A stretch of DNA of 15,216 bases from JANWYU01 sp964655485 (GTDB lineage: Bacteria > Bdellovibrionota > Bdellovibrionia > Bdellovibrionales > Bdellovibrionaceae). The notes below the pieces were generated by a model. The model was not told the origin of the DNA. It saw nothing but the letters and a program-made list of their open reading frames with translations, and made no database searches. Both the position numbers and the translations under genes were made by a program. Shown here piece after piece: positions 1-7,628 of this stretch. The stretch covers positions 1-15,216 of the forward strand of contig CAZZMS010000144.1 of the NCBI GenBank assembly GCA_964655485.1, in the 5' to 3' direction. Position 1 is the first letter of the stretch. Each line of letters opens with the position of its first letter.

Positions 1-148
1 GCACATTCTGTGTTTTAGGTTCAAGTGTCCAAAGTTTATACATTACAATTTTTTACGAGGAAACGAAAACCCGGTATGTCACAGGTGTAACATGAAGACT
101 ATAAAATTTGCTACCTATCAAAATAGCTGGGTGTGTTAGGAATCCTAC

Positions 149-176
149 TTGATTACCCCCCTATTTGCCGTAATCT
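149..176 (+). promoter_or_regulatory. possible sigma-70-type promoter of the YceI gene
   Basis: A TTGATT box at 149-154 and a TAATCT box at 171-176 are separated by 16 bases, about 45 bases before the start codon. Both depart from consensus and this is only a by-eye match. Apart from this the first 221 bases show no gene: the only reading frames in them are very short and lack a convincing ribosome binding site. Confidence 0.3.
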
Positions 177-221
177 ACGGAGCAAAATCAAACAGCCATT
201 TAACTACCTAAAGGAGGATTT

Positions 222-848
222 ATGAGACACTTGCCCCTATCTGCAACTTTATTGTTGCCATTCGCCCTATGGTTTTCCACAACCACAGCCGTAGCTGCTA
301 AAAAAACTGCCGATACCAAAGACCTAAGCCGAACCCTCACTCTAAGCAACACCGAACTTTCGTGGGTCGGTTCCAAAAAAGTCGGTGAAAAACACACCGG
401 AACTCTGAAATTGCAAAGCGGTAAAGTAGAGGTGAGAAACCAAGAGATTGTAGGTGGTGAGATTGTCATCGATCTCAACTCCATTGAGGTTACAGACATT
501 CCCAAAACGAGTGAGTACAATGCTAAACTGGTTGGCCATCTGAAAAGCCCTGATTTTTTTGAGACAGAAAAGTTCCCTACGGCTAAGTTTGTGATCAAAT
601 CAGCCAAAAAATTAAGCGAAAATGAGTACGAAGTGAACGGTGATCTTACGATTAAAGATGTTACCAAACCGCACAGTATGAAAGTGAAAATCAACTGGGG
701 AGAAAAAACTGTTACTGCCGAAGGGAGCACAAAGATCGATCGAACTCAGTTTGGCGTCAAATACGGCTCAGCTAACTTCTTTAAACTGGCTGCTGACAAA
801 ATCATCAACAACGATTTTGAGTTAAGTTTCAAAGTAACTGCTGAGTAA
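222..848 (+). CDS. YceI family exported protein
   Basis: 208-aa secreted protein of the YceI family, small lipocalin-like beta-barrels that bind isoprenoid-type lipids in the periplasm; the true ligand here is unknown. An N-terminal signal peptide (hydrophobic residues 6-24, likely cleavage after AVA at about residue 26) is followed by the usual family pattern: a TGTLKLQSGKVEV strand, a GEIVIDLNSIEV strand, then HLKSPDFFETEKFPTAKFVI, the most recognisable YceI signature, and a C-terminal DRTQFGVKYGS segment. Length fits the family. The start is fixed by a strong AAGGAGG at 211-217. The gene is monocistronic: a strong terminator follows 28 bases after the stop codon. The family assignment is solid; the physiological role is not known from sequence. 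Confidence 0.93.
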   Translation: MRHLPLSATLLLPFALWFSTTTAVAAKKTADTKDLSRTLTLSNTELSWVGSKKVGEKHTGTLKLQSGKVEVRNQEIVGGEIVIDLNSIEVTDIPKTSEYNAKLVGHLKSPDFFETEKFPTAKFVIKSAKKLSENEYEVNGDLTIKDVTKPHSMKVKINWGEKTVTAEGSTKIDRTQFGVKYGSANFFKLAADKIINNDFELSFKVTAE

Positions 849-875
849 CCCCTTTAACTTGCTGTATAAATAAAG

Positions 876-907
876 CCCCAAGAGTTTCGTTCACTCTTGG
901 GGTTTTT
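876..907 (+). terminator. rho-independent terminator after the YceI gene
   Basis: A perfect 10-bp stem (876-885 with 893-902, CCCCAAGAGT / ACTCTTGGGG), a 7-base loop and a run of five T (903-907). It closes the YceI transcript and separates it from the nitroreductase gene. Confidence 0.93.
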
Positions 908-976
908 CTTATCTTGCTCTATAGTGTGTATTGAGGAGTGAATTAAGCATAAGGAAAAGAATAAAGGAGAAATCCT

Positions 977-1615
977 ATGATAGATACCTTAAATAAAGCC
1001 CTGTCTTGGCGATATGCCGTAAAAAAATTCGATCCCACAAAAAAAATACCCACTAGAGAATGGGAGGTCATTAAAGAGAGCTTAAGACTGTCTCCATCCT
1101 CTTACGGTCTGCAACCTTGGTTATTTTTGGAGATCGATAATCGCGAATTACGCCAAAAACTACGCGAACACTCCTGGAATCAATCTCAAGTAACAGATGC
1201 CTCTCACTACGTGGTCTTGGCTTATCATCAAAAAGTGGATGAAGCCTACATCAGCAAATATGTCGAAGAGATCGCAAAACAACGGCAAATTCCGCTTGAG
1301 TCCTTGATGGGCTTTCAAAAAAGTATGGTTCAGGACTTAGTTCTGGGCCCTCGCAGTCAGGTCATTGAGCCTTGGGCTCAAAGACAAGTTTATATCGCCA
1401 TGGGTTTTGCCTTGTTAGCAGCCTCCTTTTTAGGAATCGACACCTGCCCCATGGAAGGAATTAATCCGGCAGAGTATGATCGCCTTTTAGGTCTGGACTC
1501 AGGCCCTTACAAAACCCTTGCGGCCATAGCTTTTGGTTATCGTCACCCCGAAGACAGTTTTGCACAGTTGAAAAAAATTCGTTTCTCCGCCGAACAGGTT
1601 TGGAAAAAAATTTAG
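977..1615 (+). CDS. NAD(P)H-dependent nitroreductase, NfsB-like
   Basis: 212-aa cytoplasmic FMN-dependent oxidoreductase of the nitroreductase superfamily, NfsB-like branch; such enzymes reduce nitroaromatics, quinones or flavins with NAD(P)H. Visible family marks are an N-terminal RYAVKKFD segment (phosphate side of the FMN site), SPSSYGLQPW at about residues 39-48, the central hydrophobic helix GFALLAASFLGIDTCPMEG with the NPAEYDRLLGL continuation, and the C-terminal AIAFGYRHPEDSFAQLKKIR segment. Length is normal for the family. The start is supported by AAAGGAGA at 963-970. The physiological substrate cannot be deduced. It is preceded by the YceI terminator, so it has its own promoter somewhere in 908-960, which I cannot pin down. 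No strong terminator follows. Confidence 0.92.
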   Translation: MIDTLNKALSWRYAVKKFDPTKKIPTREWEVIKESLRLSPSSYGLQPWLFLEIDNRELRQKLREHSWNQSQVTDASHYVVLAYHQKVDEAYISKYVEEIAKQRQIPLESLMGFQKSMVQDLVLGPRSQVIEPWAQRQVYIAMGFALLAASFLGIDTCPMEGINPAEYDRLLGLDSGPYKTLAAIAFGYRHPEDSFAQLKKIRFSAEQVWKKI

Positions 1616-1669
1616 CCTAATTTTTGACAGCTTTGTAAAAATTCACCTCTCTTTTTTGGTGTCTTGAGC

Positions 1670-1702
1670 ACATACCCCAAACAACATAGTTTCGGGGTAT
1701 GT
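1670..1702 (+). promoter_or_regulatory. hairpin covering the start codon of the L,D-transpeptidase gene
   Basis: ACATACCCCAAAC (1670-1682) pairs with GTTT (1689-1692) and GGGGTATGT (1694-1702), leaving a 6-base loop and one bulged C at 1693: 13 base pairs. The 3' arm contains both the only G-rich candidate ribosome binding site (GGGG, 1694-1697) and the ATG at 1699. No T-run follows, so it does not look like an intrinsic terminator. The structure is seen in the sequence; a role in translational control is inference. Confidence 0.5.
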
Positions 1703-2349
1703 TGCATCAGCGATTCACTTATTTTTTTTTCCTTATTGTTCTAAGTTTGAACTTCACTTTAGCAAAAGCTTATGGACAAGAAGCTCAGAATCCATTCGAT
1801 CCTCGTCGATATGAATATATCGATCCTCAGCAAGTGGTTCCCAAGGCTCCTCTGTGGCGATTGCTCCGTTACTATGACCAAGTCAAATCTCGACTAAAAA
1901 ACCCCAATTACCTGAGTGTTGTGGACTTTACCCCTCATCATAGCCAACCCCGCTTTCACTTAATCGATATGCGCACTGGTGAAGTGAAAACCTACCTTGT
2001 GGCCCATGGGATTGGGTCCGATCCGAATAAAACAGGTTATGCCTCACGGTTTTCTAATATTCCTGACTCTTTAATGAGTTCTCTTGGCATTGCTCGTACG
2101 GGAGAAACTTACGTGGGAAAATGGGGTTACTCACTACGCCTCGATGGCCTAGAGCCAAGCAACTCGCGTCTAAGAGAAAGAGCCATTGTGGTACACTGGG
2201 CAGATTATGTGAATCCTGAGGACATGGGTTGGAGTGAAGGATGTTTTGCGCTTACACAAAAAGACTATCGAGAGGTCATTGATCGCATCGAAGGTGGAAG
2301 TCTGCTGATTGCGTGGATCGATCCTGAGGTATTAAAAAGAAGAAGATAA
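1699..2349 (+). CDS. secreted murein L,D-transpeptidase catalytic-domain protein
   Basis: 216-aa exported protein with a hydrophobic signal peptide (residues 7-23) and a domain of the YkuD-like murein L,D-transpeptidase type. These enzymes use a catalytic Cys to form or exchange 3,3 peptide links, or attach molecules to peptidoglycan stems. Visible family motifs are VAHG (101-104), RFSNIPDS (117-124), SSLG (127-130), YVGKWGYSLRL, a conserved VVH (H166) and SEGC with catalytic Cys182. The H166 to S/GC spacing suits the catalytic His and Cys. Length suits a minimal enzyme with no added binding domain. The start is unusual: an in-frame TAG at 1687-1689 excludes anything upstream, so translation begins at ATG 1699 or TTG 1702, inside a hairpin and with a poor ribosome binding site. 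The gene is convergent with the VWA lipoprotein gene. Confidence 0.87.
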   Translation: MLHQRFTYFFFLIVLSLNFTLAKAYGQEAQNPFDPRRYEYIDPQQVVPKAPLWRLLRYYDQVKSRLKNPNYLSVVDFTPHHSQPRFHLIDMRTGEVKTYLVAHGIGSDPNKTGYASRFSNIPDSLMSSLGIARTGETYVGKWGYSLRLDGLEPSNSRLRERAIVVHWADYVNPEDMGWSEGCFALTQKDYREVIDRIEGGSLLIAWIDPEVLKRRR

Positions 2350-2368
2350 AGATTTCTTTAGTGGTAGT

Positions 2369-2487
2369 CTCCCCGGGCTTTTTCTTTCGCCCGGAGGCCT
2401 CGCACCATGGATGGCCAAGGGCGAAAGCCCTTTGCAGCAGAGCCAAGGAGGGCGTGCCTCGGGTCGAAACGAAAAAGCCCGGGGGAG
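2369..2487. repeat. long imperfect inverted repeat with internal GAAA-loop hairpin
   Basis: The 241-base gap between two convergent genes holds a foldback of about 119 bases. The left arm 2369-2398 pairs with the right arm 2456-2487 over about 28 bp with a few single-base bulges; the core CCCCGGGCTTTTTC pairs with GAAAAAGCCCGGGG. Inside lies a second, perfect hairpin AAGGGC-GAAA-GCCCTT (2417-2432), and GCC/GGC around 2442-2453 may form a weak third arm. A local alternative hairpin CCGGGC/GCCCGG (2373-2394) competes with the long stem. There is no T-run after the stem on either strand. It could end transcription from both sides, be a dispersed structured repeat, or be a small RNA; the sequence alone cannot decide. 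The rest of 2350-2590 shows nothing convincing. Confidence 0.75.
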
Positions 2488-2590
2488 GGAAAAATTGTAA
2501 AAAATGGATTTTTCAGGGACGAGTAAATTTCACACCATTTGCTAGCAGGCACTGTGGGTGAGCAGAATGGATCCTTGCGCGCAACTTAGC

Positions 2591-3682
2591 TTAAGGCTGC
2601 AACTCAGGATAGCGAGCCGCTTCGTAAAAGACTTGTACTTTTGTGCCTGGTGGTTGCGTGGTCCAAACGATATCGTTGCCGAGAATCAGGGCATTACGAG
2701 CCGGATCATAGCTCCATCCAAGCTTAGGATCTGCCGGTATCATTTGCGAACCATATTGAACCTTGATGGTCGATAAGATGGGGGGCCGACTTAAAAATAT
2801 TATGTTACCAACAGCTTTGACAAGAATATCACCGATCGATGTCAGATTGTTACCAAAAGCGGGGTCACACAAGTTAAATACATTACTTTGATTGGGATCC
2901 CAATTTGCCAAACTCAAAAACTGTTCTAAACGCATCGGGCGCATACTGTCATCATCCCGTGAGCAAGAGCGATTATCTAAAACAGGTACAATCACTCCAA
3001 AAGCTGCAAGGCGATCTTTACGCCCTTTTAAAGTTAACAGAAAATCCCAAAAATCTTGGGCAGAGACTTTAGGACTTTGATCTTCTGCATCGGTAATGAA
3101 AATCATCCCCAAAAAGGCGTCTTGTCGATAAAACCCCCCATTGACCCCTCCCACAAGCGGTGGACTTAGGGCAGCCATGACCGGAGCAAACATCATTTCT
3201 TGCCAACTTCCGTTCGTGCCTAGGACTAAATTTCTTTTTAAAACCGACTGCGCATTAGGCGTGGAGCGAGTCACATAAGGAAATCCACCCCATCCGACAA
3301 GCTGGCCACAACACGGTGCTACCCAACCTCCACTATATCCCGGCGACTGTTCCATGCTGGTGCTGACCACTCCGATGTGGTAATCAATATCTTGCCTTTT
3401 TAAAAAATTGGTAACAAATAAGTCAATGTTACTGGCCAAGTTGTTTTGGTGACTCTGCATACTACCCGAGTCATCTACCACAAATAGAATATCGATTTTG
3501 GGATCGAATACTTCCTCGCTTCCATCGGTATCGACTTTTTCATTAATCACGGTGGGGCGAGGGATCATTTTGGGGACTTCCGGCGAACAAGCCCACACCC
3601 AGGATATTATGAAGATAAAAACAAAAAGATCACTAAGCACCCTTAAGCTTTTTTGCCTTAAAAAACTCTTATTTTTTCTCAT
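2591..3682 (-). CDS. von Willebrand A domain lipoprotein, possible surface adhesin
   Basis: 363-aa predicted lipoprotein. A hydrophobic segment at residues 17-31 ends in VWAC with lipidation candidate Cys32; the -3 position is V rather than L, so the lipobox is acceptable but not perfect. A VWA domain follows from about residue 63: IDILFVVDDSGSM carries the metal-site DxSxS (D70, S72, S74), and FITDAED (195-201) matches the second acidic loop. A C-terminal beta-rich module (about 300-357) follows. Further Cys at 124, 125, 240 and 272 could form disulfides outside the cytoplasm. AAAGGA at 3691-3696 supports the start. It is the last gene of the motor cluster, 88 bases behind the 562-aa gene with no clear terminator between. 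By context and class it resembles CglB, the VWA lipoprotein adhesin of the Myxococcus gliding machine, but orthology is not shown. Confidence 0.85.
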   Translation of the reverse strand: MRKNKSFLRQKSLRVLSDLFVFIFIISWVWACSPEVPKMIPRPTVINEKVDTDGSEEVFDPKIDILFVVDDSGSMQSHQNNLASNIDLFVTNFLKRQDIDYHIGVVSTSMEQSPGYSGGWVAPCCGQLVGWGGFPYVTRSTPNAQSVLKRNLVLGTNGSWQEMMFAPVMAALSPPLVGGVNGGFYRQDAFLGMIFITDAEDQSPKVSAQDFWDFLLTLKGRKDRLAAFGVIVPVLDNRSCSRDDDSMRPMRLEQFLSLANWDPNQSNVFNLCDPAFGNNLTSIGDILVKAVGNIIFLSRPPILSTIKVQYGSQMIPADPKLGWSYDPARNALILGNDIVWTTQPPGTKVQVFYEAARYPELQP

Positions 3683-3770
3683 AAGACTCGTCCTTTAATT
3701 GCCTACTTATGACAAGGCTACAAATGATTCTCTTTCATCCCTCTTGGTTTTTACAACGAACTAACACGTC

Positions 3771-5459
3771 TTATCGAACCGAGGCTTCCGGAACTTGTTT
3801 TTTCTGCTCCTTTGCCTGCATCTCCCCCTTCGGCCGACAAGCATCCTTCACTTGGAACTCATAATGACCTAACTCATCAAACCACAACTCTTGAGTAGCT
3901 TTAAAAATAAAAGCTCCTTTCGCATCCGCTGAAGTTTGAGGACTTAATCCGCGTGAATCAGGCCCCTGATTACTTAATAACCGATTCTTTAATTTCACAT
4001 GCGTTAGTAACTCAGCTTCCACTACGTGCAAACGACCCAAGGTTTCCTTGATGAACTGAACTTCACGCTCGGCCATCGTTTTGAAATGCTGTTTCACTTG
4101 AGTATTGATCCGATCCTTCTCTTGAGTTAATGCCTGCCGGATATTTTCAAAACGGGCCACTAGTCCTTGTGATAAAGACTGAGTGTAGAGTTGCCCGGCT
4201 AAGCTGATCTCCCGATTCACCTGCTCTTCACCCAAAAGCAGTCGTCGCAGAGAGGAGCTTTTATAAAAAGCCAGAGGTAAGCGATGCGCTAATAAACCCA
4301 CCTCCTTTAAACGCAAAACGAACTGGCTCTTATACATTTTTTTCACATCAGTTAATAAACTTTCCTCAATGCCTTTATCCGCAAGCTCACGCATAGATTG
4401 GTAACGCGGCTGAAAAACTTTTTTGAAGGCATCTAAGCTTTCCGCTACCTTGGGATAATCACAAACTCGCAAAGCTGAGACCGCATTCACCAAAAAACTT
4501 TCAGGTTTCACCCAACCTGACATATTGAGTTGGGTTTGCTCCCAAGCTTTAGCCAAAGCCTTCTCCGGCCGACCTAAGCGTAAGTAGGCCCAAGCTATTT
4601 CCTCGCGGGACCATAACCACTCATCCGAGCGGGTTGAAACCTTATCATAGTATTGAATCGCTGGCTCTAATAATCCTGCTTGATAGAGCATTCGCCCTGC
4701 CGTGAGGTACATAAGATCTCGAGAAAGCCCCAAAGGCTCCAAGAGCTTGGGGTTTTTCTCTGACAACTTCAGTAACATATTAATCCGCTTAGCCGCCTCT
4801 TGAGTTTGCCCTTGACCCAATTGATCGAGAGCCACAAACCATGCCGCCAAAAGACTTTCAGGAGAACCTGCGATTAAGCGAGACTCCCATTCCTGCCAGT
4901 CTCTGCGATGGGCCTTATCAACCACGCTAGCTAGCTGTATGCGCGCATACAACTGTGGCCCAAGCACCTCTAACCATTTTTTACTCATCATTTTAGGGGA
5001 CAAAATCCAAGCCGCATCATCAAGCCCAGGTAACTCTTGCATCCAGGCTTGCAAGAGTGTCGGATGAATCTCAGAGGGGTCTTCAATCTGTAAAAACCTT
5101 TGCAAAGCGTAGGCTCGCAAACCCGTCCTAAAGAGAAGCCATGCTTCTAAAGCTTGTTCATCATTTTTTGACAATTTTTTTGATAGCTGAGAGCGGGCCT
5201 CTGGCAGTTGAATAAAAGCCTGTACCCAGCGCTCTTCATTGAGATGCTGTAAAAATTCGCCGTGAATAGAGCTCAAGCCTTTCCCGGACATTTGTTGTAA
5301 CCAAAACTGGGCGACAATATTTTTGGCCATTCCAGGAATCACTCCTGTTGTGCCTGTAGACGAAGCCCCTGAGGCACCCAATAAACTTTCAAGATCCGCT
5401 TCCTCAGCAAGTGAGGTCCAACTGACACACAGGCTAAGCCAAAAACACAAAAGTTTCAT
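3771..5459 (-). CDS. exported TPR and coiled-coil protein, Glt-machinery type
   Basis: 562-aa exported, probably periplasmic protein. The signal peptide is residues 1-18 (cleavage after SLA). A helical-repeat solenoid follows; the clearest TPR-like pair is at 250-310 (AGRMLYQAGLLEPAIQYY, then IAWAYLRLGRPEKALAKAWE), followed by PESFLVNAVSALRVCDYPK at about 319-337. A charged helix of about 410-495 looks coiled-coil forming. Near the C-terminus is the segment WFDELGHYEFQVKDAC (526-541). The YY-plus-AWAY repeat pattern, the PE..L.NA....C.Y block and the DELG.Y....C end are what I associate with periplasmic TPR proteins of Myxococcus gliding-type clusters (GltC/GltE class); this is recall, not a search. 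GAGGAGG (5465-5471) supports the start, 14 bases after the beta-barrel stop, so the two are co-transcribed. Confidence 0.82.
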   Translation of the reverse strand: MKLLCFWLSLCVSWTSLAEEADLESLLGASGASSTGTTGVIPGMAKNIVAQFWLQQMSGKGLSSIHGEFLQHLNEERWVQAFIQLPEARSQLSKKLSKNDEQALEAWLLFRTGLRAYALQRFLQIEDPSEIHPTLLQAWMQELPGLDDAAWILSPKMMSKKWLEVLGPQLYARIQLASVVDKAHRRDWQEWESRLIAGSPESLLAAWFVALDQLGQGQTQEAAKRINMLLKLSEKNPKLLEPLGLSRDLMYLTAGRMLYQAGLLEPAIQYYDKVSTRSDEWLWSREEIAWAYLRLGRPEKALAKAWEQTQLNMSGWVKPESFLVNAVSALRVCDYPKVAESLDAFKKVFQPRYQSMRELADKGIEESLLTDVKKMYKSQFVLRLKEVGLLAHRLPLAFYKSSSLRRLLLGEEQVNREISLAGQLYTQSLSQGLVARFENIRQALTQEKDRINTQVKQHFKTMAEREVQFIKETLGRLHVVEAELLTHVKLKNRLLSNQGPDSRGLSPQTSADAKGAFIFKATQELWFDELGHYEFQVKDACRPKGEMQAKEQKKQVPEASVR

Positions 5460-5473
5460 GCTGGCCTCCTCAC

Positions 5474-6208
5474 CTAGAATAAGCGCCCTAGCTGCAACTG
5501 CAATTGCGTGAGATTCATATCACGGTTACCATCGCGATAATTCGCTTGATAGTTCTGCCAGTAACCCTCTACACGCGCCGACCAGCGAGGGTTCATCCAC
5601 ACGGCCATCCCTAAACCAGCTATAGGAGCCACACTCGAGCCGTTGGCTAAAGCCACCTGGCCTAGTCCCAGCTGCGTATACACATGAAACTGACTCACAC
5701 CTCGCCCCAGCCAAGATAATTTGCCGTACAAAGGGGACCACTGCAAAAAAGCCTGAGTTTGATAACGCAGGTAGTTCACCTGTGGAATCTGACTTTGTGG
5801 ATCTGCGGGATTTTGAGAATAATCCGCCAAAGCTTGTCTTACCATCGCCTCTCCTTCAGGGGTAAGACTGTTCCAATAATATTGCCCACTGACCCCCAAG
5901 GCCCAAGTGTCATTCATATGATACAATGCCCCTAAACCCATAAAACGATTACGCACATAAGTATCCCCCCCAAGACCTAGACCTAATTGTCCAAGGGCCT
6001 CAATCCTTCCTGCACGCGGCACCCAGTGGTTTTGTACTACCTGCATTTCAACATCGGGTTGTAGGGCTTGAAGAGTTTCGTAGATTTCACGATTACCTCC
6101 TAGGGCATCAAACTCAGAGGAGGAATCCTCCGACCATGCCAGAGATGAGGCAAAAATAAAACTCATACTTAGTAACACTAATCGGACGGGGTGGGCTAAC
6201 TTGAACAT
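5474..6208 (-). CDS. outer-membrane beta-barrel protein of the motor cluster
   Basis: 244-aa exported protein predicted to sit in the outer membrane. The signal peptide covers about residues 1-25. After a short soluble stretch (about 27-70) come alternating polar/hydrophobic strands rich in Gly, Tyr and Trp: IEALGQLGLGLGG, FMGLGALYHM, WALGVSGQYYW, YTQLGLGQVALANG, GMAVWMNPRWSARVEGYWQNY and a final strand ending LGRLF. A terminal Phe is the usual beta-signal recognised by the Bam complex. The size suits an 8-strand-like barrel, too small for a large export channel on its own. In Myxococcus, GltA, GltB and GltH are the barrel parts of the gliding machine and occupy a comparable context. The AAGGAGGAG site (6212-6220) supports the start. 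It lies 27 bases behind the lipoprotein gene and 14 bases ahead of the TPR gene. Confidence 0.84.
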   Translation of the reverse strand: MFKLAHPVRLVLLSMSFIFASSLAWSEDSSSEFDALGGNREIYETLQALQPDVEMQVVQNHWVPRAGRIEALGQLGLGLGGDTYVRNRFMGLGALYHMNDTWALGVSGQYYWNSLTPEGEAMVRQALADYSQNPADPQSQIPQVNYLRYQTQAFLQWSPLYGKLSWLGRGVSQFHVYTQLGLGQVALANGSSVAPIAGLGMAVWMNPRWSARVEGYWQNYQANYRDGNRDMNLTQLQLQLGRLF

Positions 6209-6235
6209 GGGCTCCTCCTTTATGATCGAAGACTC

Positions 6236-7540
6236 TTAAAAGGGTAACTCTTCCGCAGGATTGGGTTCCTGATCCTCTGATGAATCAGGAGACGATCTTT
6301 CCGTATCGGGAACTTCCACAATACGTGAAACCTTCTCATCGGCTTTCACTCTCAAATTGAGATTCCTCTCCAGTTTGGACGGATCAGAGCCATCACTGTT
6401 GCGACTTTCAATCACGACTCTAACCGTAAACAGTTTCCCTTTTTGAGCCTCCTCGGGAGTCCATTTAAAAAAACAATGTAATATACTACGTAAAGCCCCA
6501 GTCACACATTGCACTTGTGAGCCAGTGGGATTTTGCTCCACTCTGAGCAAGCTTAAACGCCCCTCTCCTTTGGGATCCCATACAATGAACTCATAAAGAG
6601 ACTCTATGCCTACCGGAAAAGTTAAGGCATTTGTGCTCATGTTACTCACTGGATCTGGAAGCTGGGTAAAAACTTTGGTCCGAAAAGGTAACACTTGACT
6701 GCGTTGCCCCCATCGTCCTAGGGCTACCACATCAAAACCCGCATCCGTACTAGAGTCAGTGATTTCCTCTCCGTTGAGGTTAAGTCGGTAACGTACCAAC
6801 CAATGACCAGGACTGCCTCGAACCGGATCTATGGTCCTAAAGGTAACAAAAGGAGCTAAGTTTTTCACTTTGGGAAAAGTATTGGCCGGAGCTAGAAAGG
6901 CCACATCAGATACTTGTGTACTGTCCAAACCAGCATCCTCGTCGATAAGACGAATTTCAAAATCGTAGGTTGATCCCTCTCTTAAATCTTTAGCTTTTAA
7001 CTCTAAAGATTGAATCACCGGAGCGCGACTGACTTTTTGCACGAAAATCTGAATCTGTTTTTCACTCAGTAATGGAGGATTTTTTTCGAGTGGGGAGCTA
7101 GCCACCATTCTTACACGCAAAATTTTTTGGGTCACCCAACCGCCTGCCACACTCCCCGATTCAGGTTTCCAAGTAAACTTACCACTTGTGGGATCCCAGC
7201 TAGCACCAGGAAACTCACTAAGATTTAAAACTTCAAACTCGCGCACTTCGTAGTCTTTAATTAAAACTCGAGTCTTTAATTCAAAGCTGTTTTCCACACC
7301 CTCTTGAAAAGTAAAAAAATCCACCCCTTCAATACGTAGGGCATCACTAGGGAGAGCCAGAGGAATATCCGGTTTGGTCATAGGCGGTTTTGCGTCTTGG
7401 ATGACTTCAGGAAACTCAGCCAAGGGATTTTGTTGTAAAGAACAAGCCCCCAAAGCCAATCCCCCTAGTAAGATTAAAACCATAGATTTTGAACCATCTG
7501 AGATTCTTTTTCGAACCAGCTGACTTGGATAAGTTCTCAC
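6236..7540 (-). CDS. lipoprotein with Ig-like beta domains
   Basis: About 434-aa predicted lipoprotein. A clear lipobox, LALGAC, follows a hydrophobic stretch; the lipidated Cys is residue 33 from the start chosen here. The mature part has a Pro-rich linker and then beta-sandwich modules. One contains FTWKPESG and another FKWTPEE, the strand pattern of cadherin/Ig-like repeats. The C-terminus is acidic and low-complexity. Start choice: an open frame extends to GTG 7555, but GTG at 7540 has GAGGGGG at the right distance (about 7546-7552), whereas 7555 has only a distant AAGGG. It lies between the AgmX-type protein and the barrel, so an outer-membrane lipoprotein partner of the barrel, comparable in position to Myxococcus GltK, is a reasonable inference. 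Sequence kinship to GltK is not established. Confidence 0.8.
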   Translation of the reverse strand: MRTYPSQLVRKRISDGSKSMVLILLGGLALGACSLQQNPLAEFPEVIQDAKPPMTKPDIPLALPSDALRIEGVDFFTFQEGVENSFELKTRVLIKDYEVREFEVLNLSEFPGASWDPTSGKFTWKPESGSVAGGWVTQKILRVRMVASSPLEKNPPLLSEKQIQIFVQKVSRAPVIQSLELKAKDLREGSTYDFEIRLIDEDAGLDSTQVSDVAFLAPANTFPKVKNLAPFVTFRTIDPVRGSPGHWLVRYRLNLNGEEITDSSTDAGFDVVALGRWGQRSQVLPFRTKVFTQLPDPVSNMSTNALTFPVGIESLYEFIVWDPKGEGRLSLLRVEQNPTGSQVQCVTGALRSILHCFFKWTPEEAQKGKLFTVRVVIESRNSDGSDPSKLERNLNLRVKADEKVSRIVEVPDTERSSPDSSEDQEPNPAEELPF

Positions 7541-7628
7541 ATCACACCCCCTCACTCAAATTTTGAAAATCCCTTCGCCTCACTATCGCTGACATATCTT
7601 TCGGTATCTTCTGTTACTCGGTCTTGCG

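Noticed and set aside
1619..1643. AATTTTT/AAAAATT foldback after the nitroreductase gene, with a TTGACA at 1624-1629
   Set aside because: The stem is only 7 A/T pairs with an 11-base loop and no T-run right behind, so it is a poor terminator; no -10 box lies at a suitable distance from the TTGACA.
2358..2561. Two opposite open frames of 64 and 66 codons between the L,D-transpeptidase and the VWA gene
   Set aside because: They lie across the long inverted repeat, have low-complexity Arg/Pro/Lys-rich translations and no good ribosome binding site; the openness follows from the repeat.
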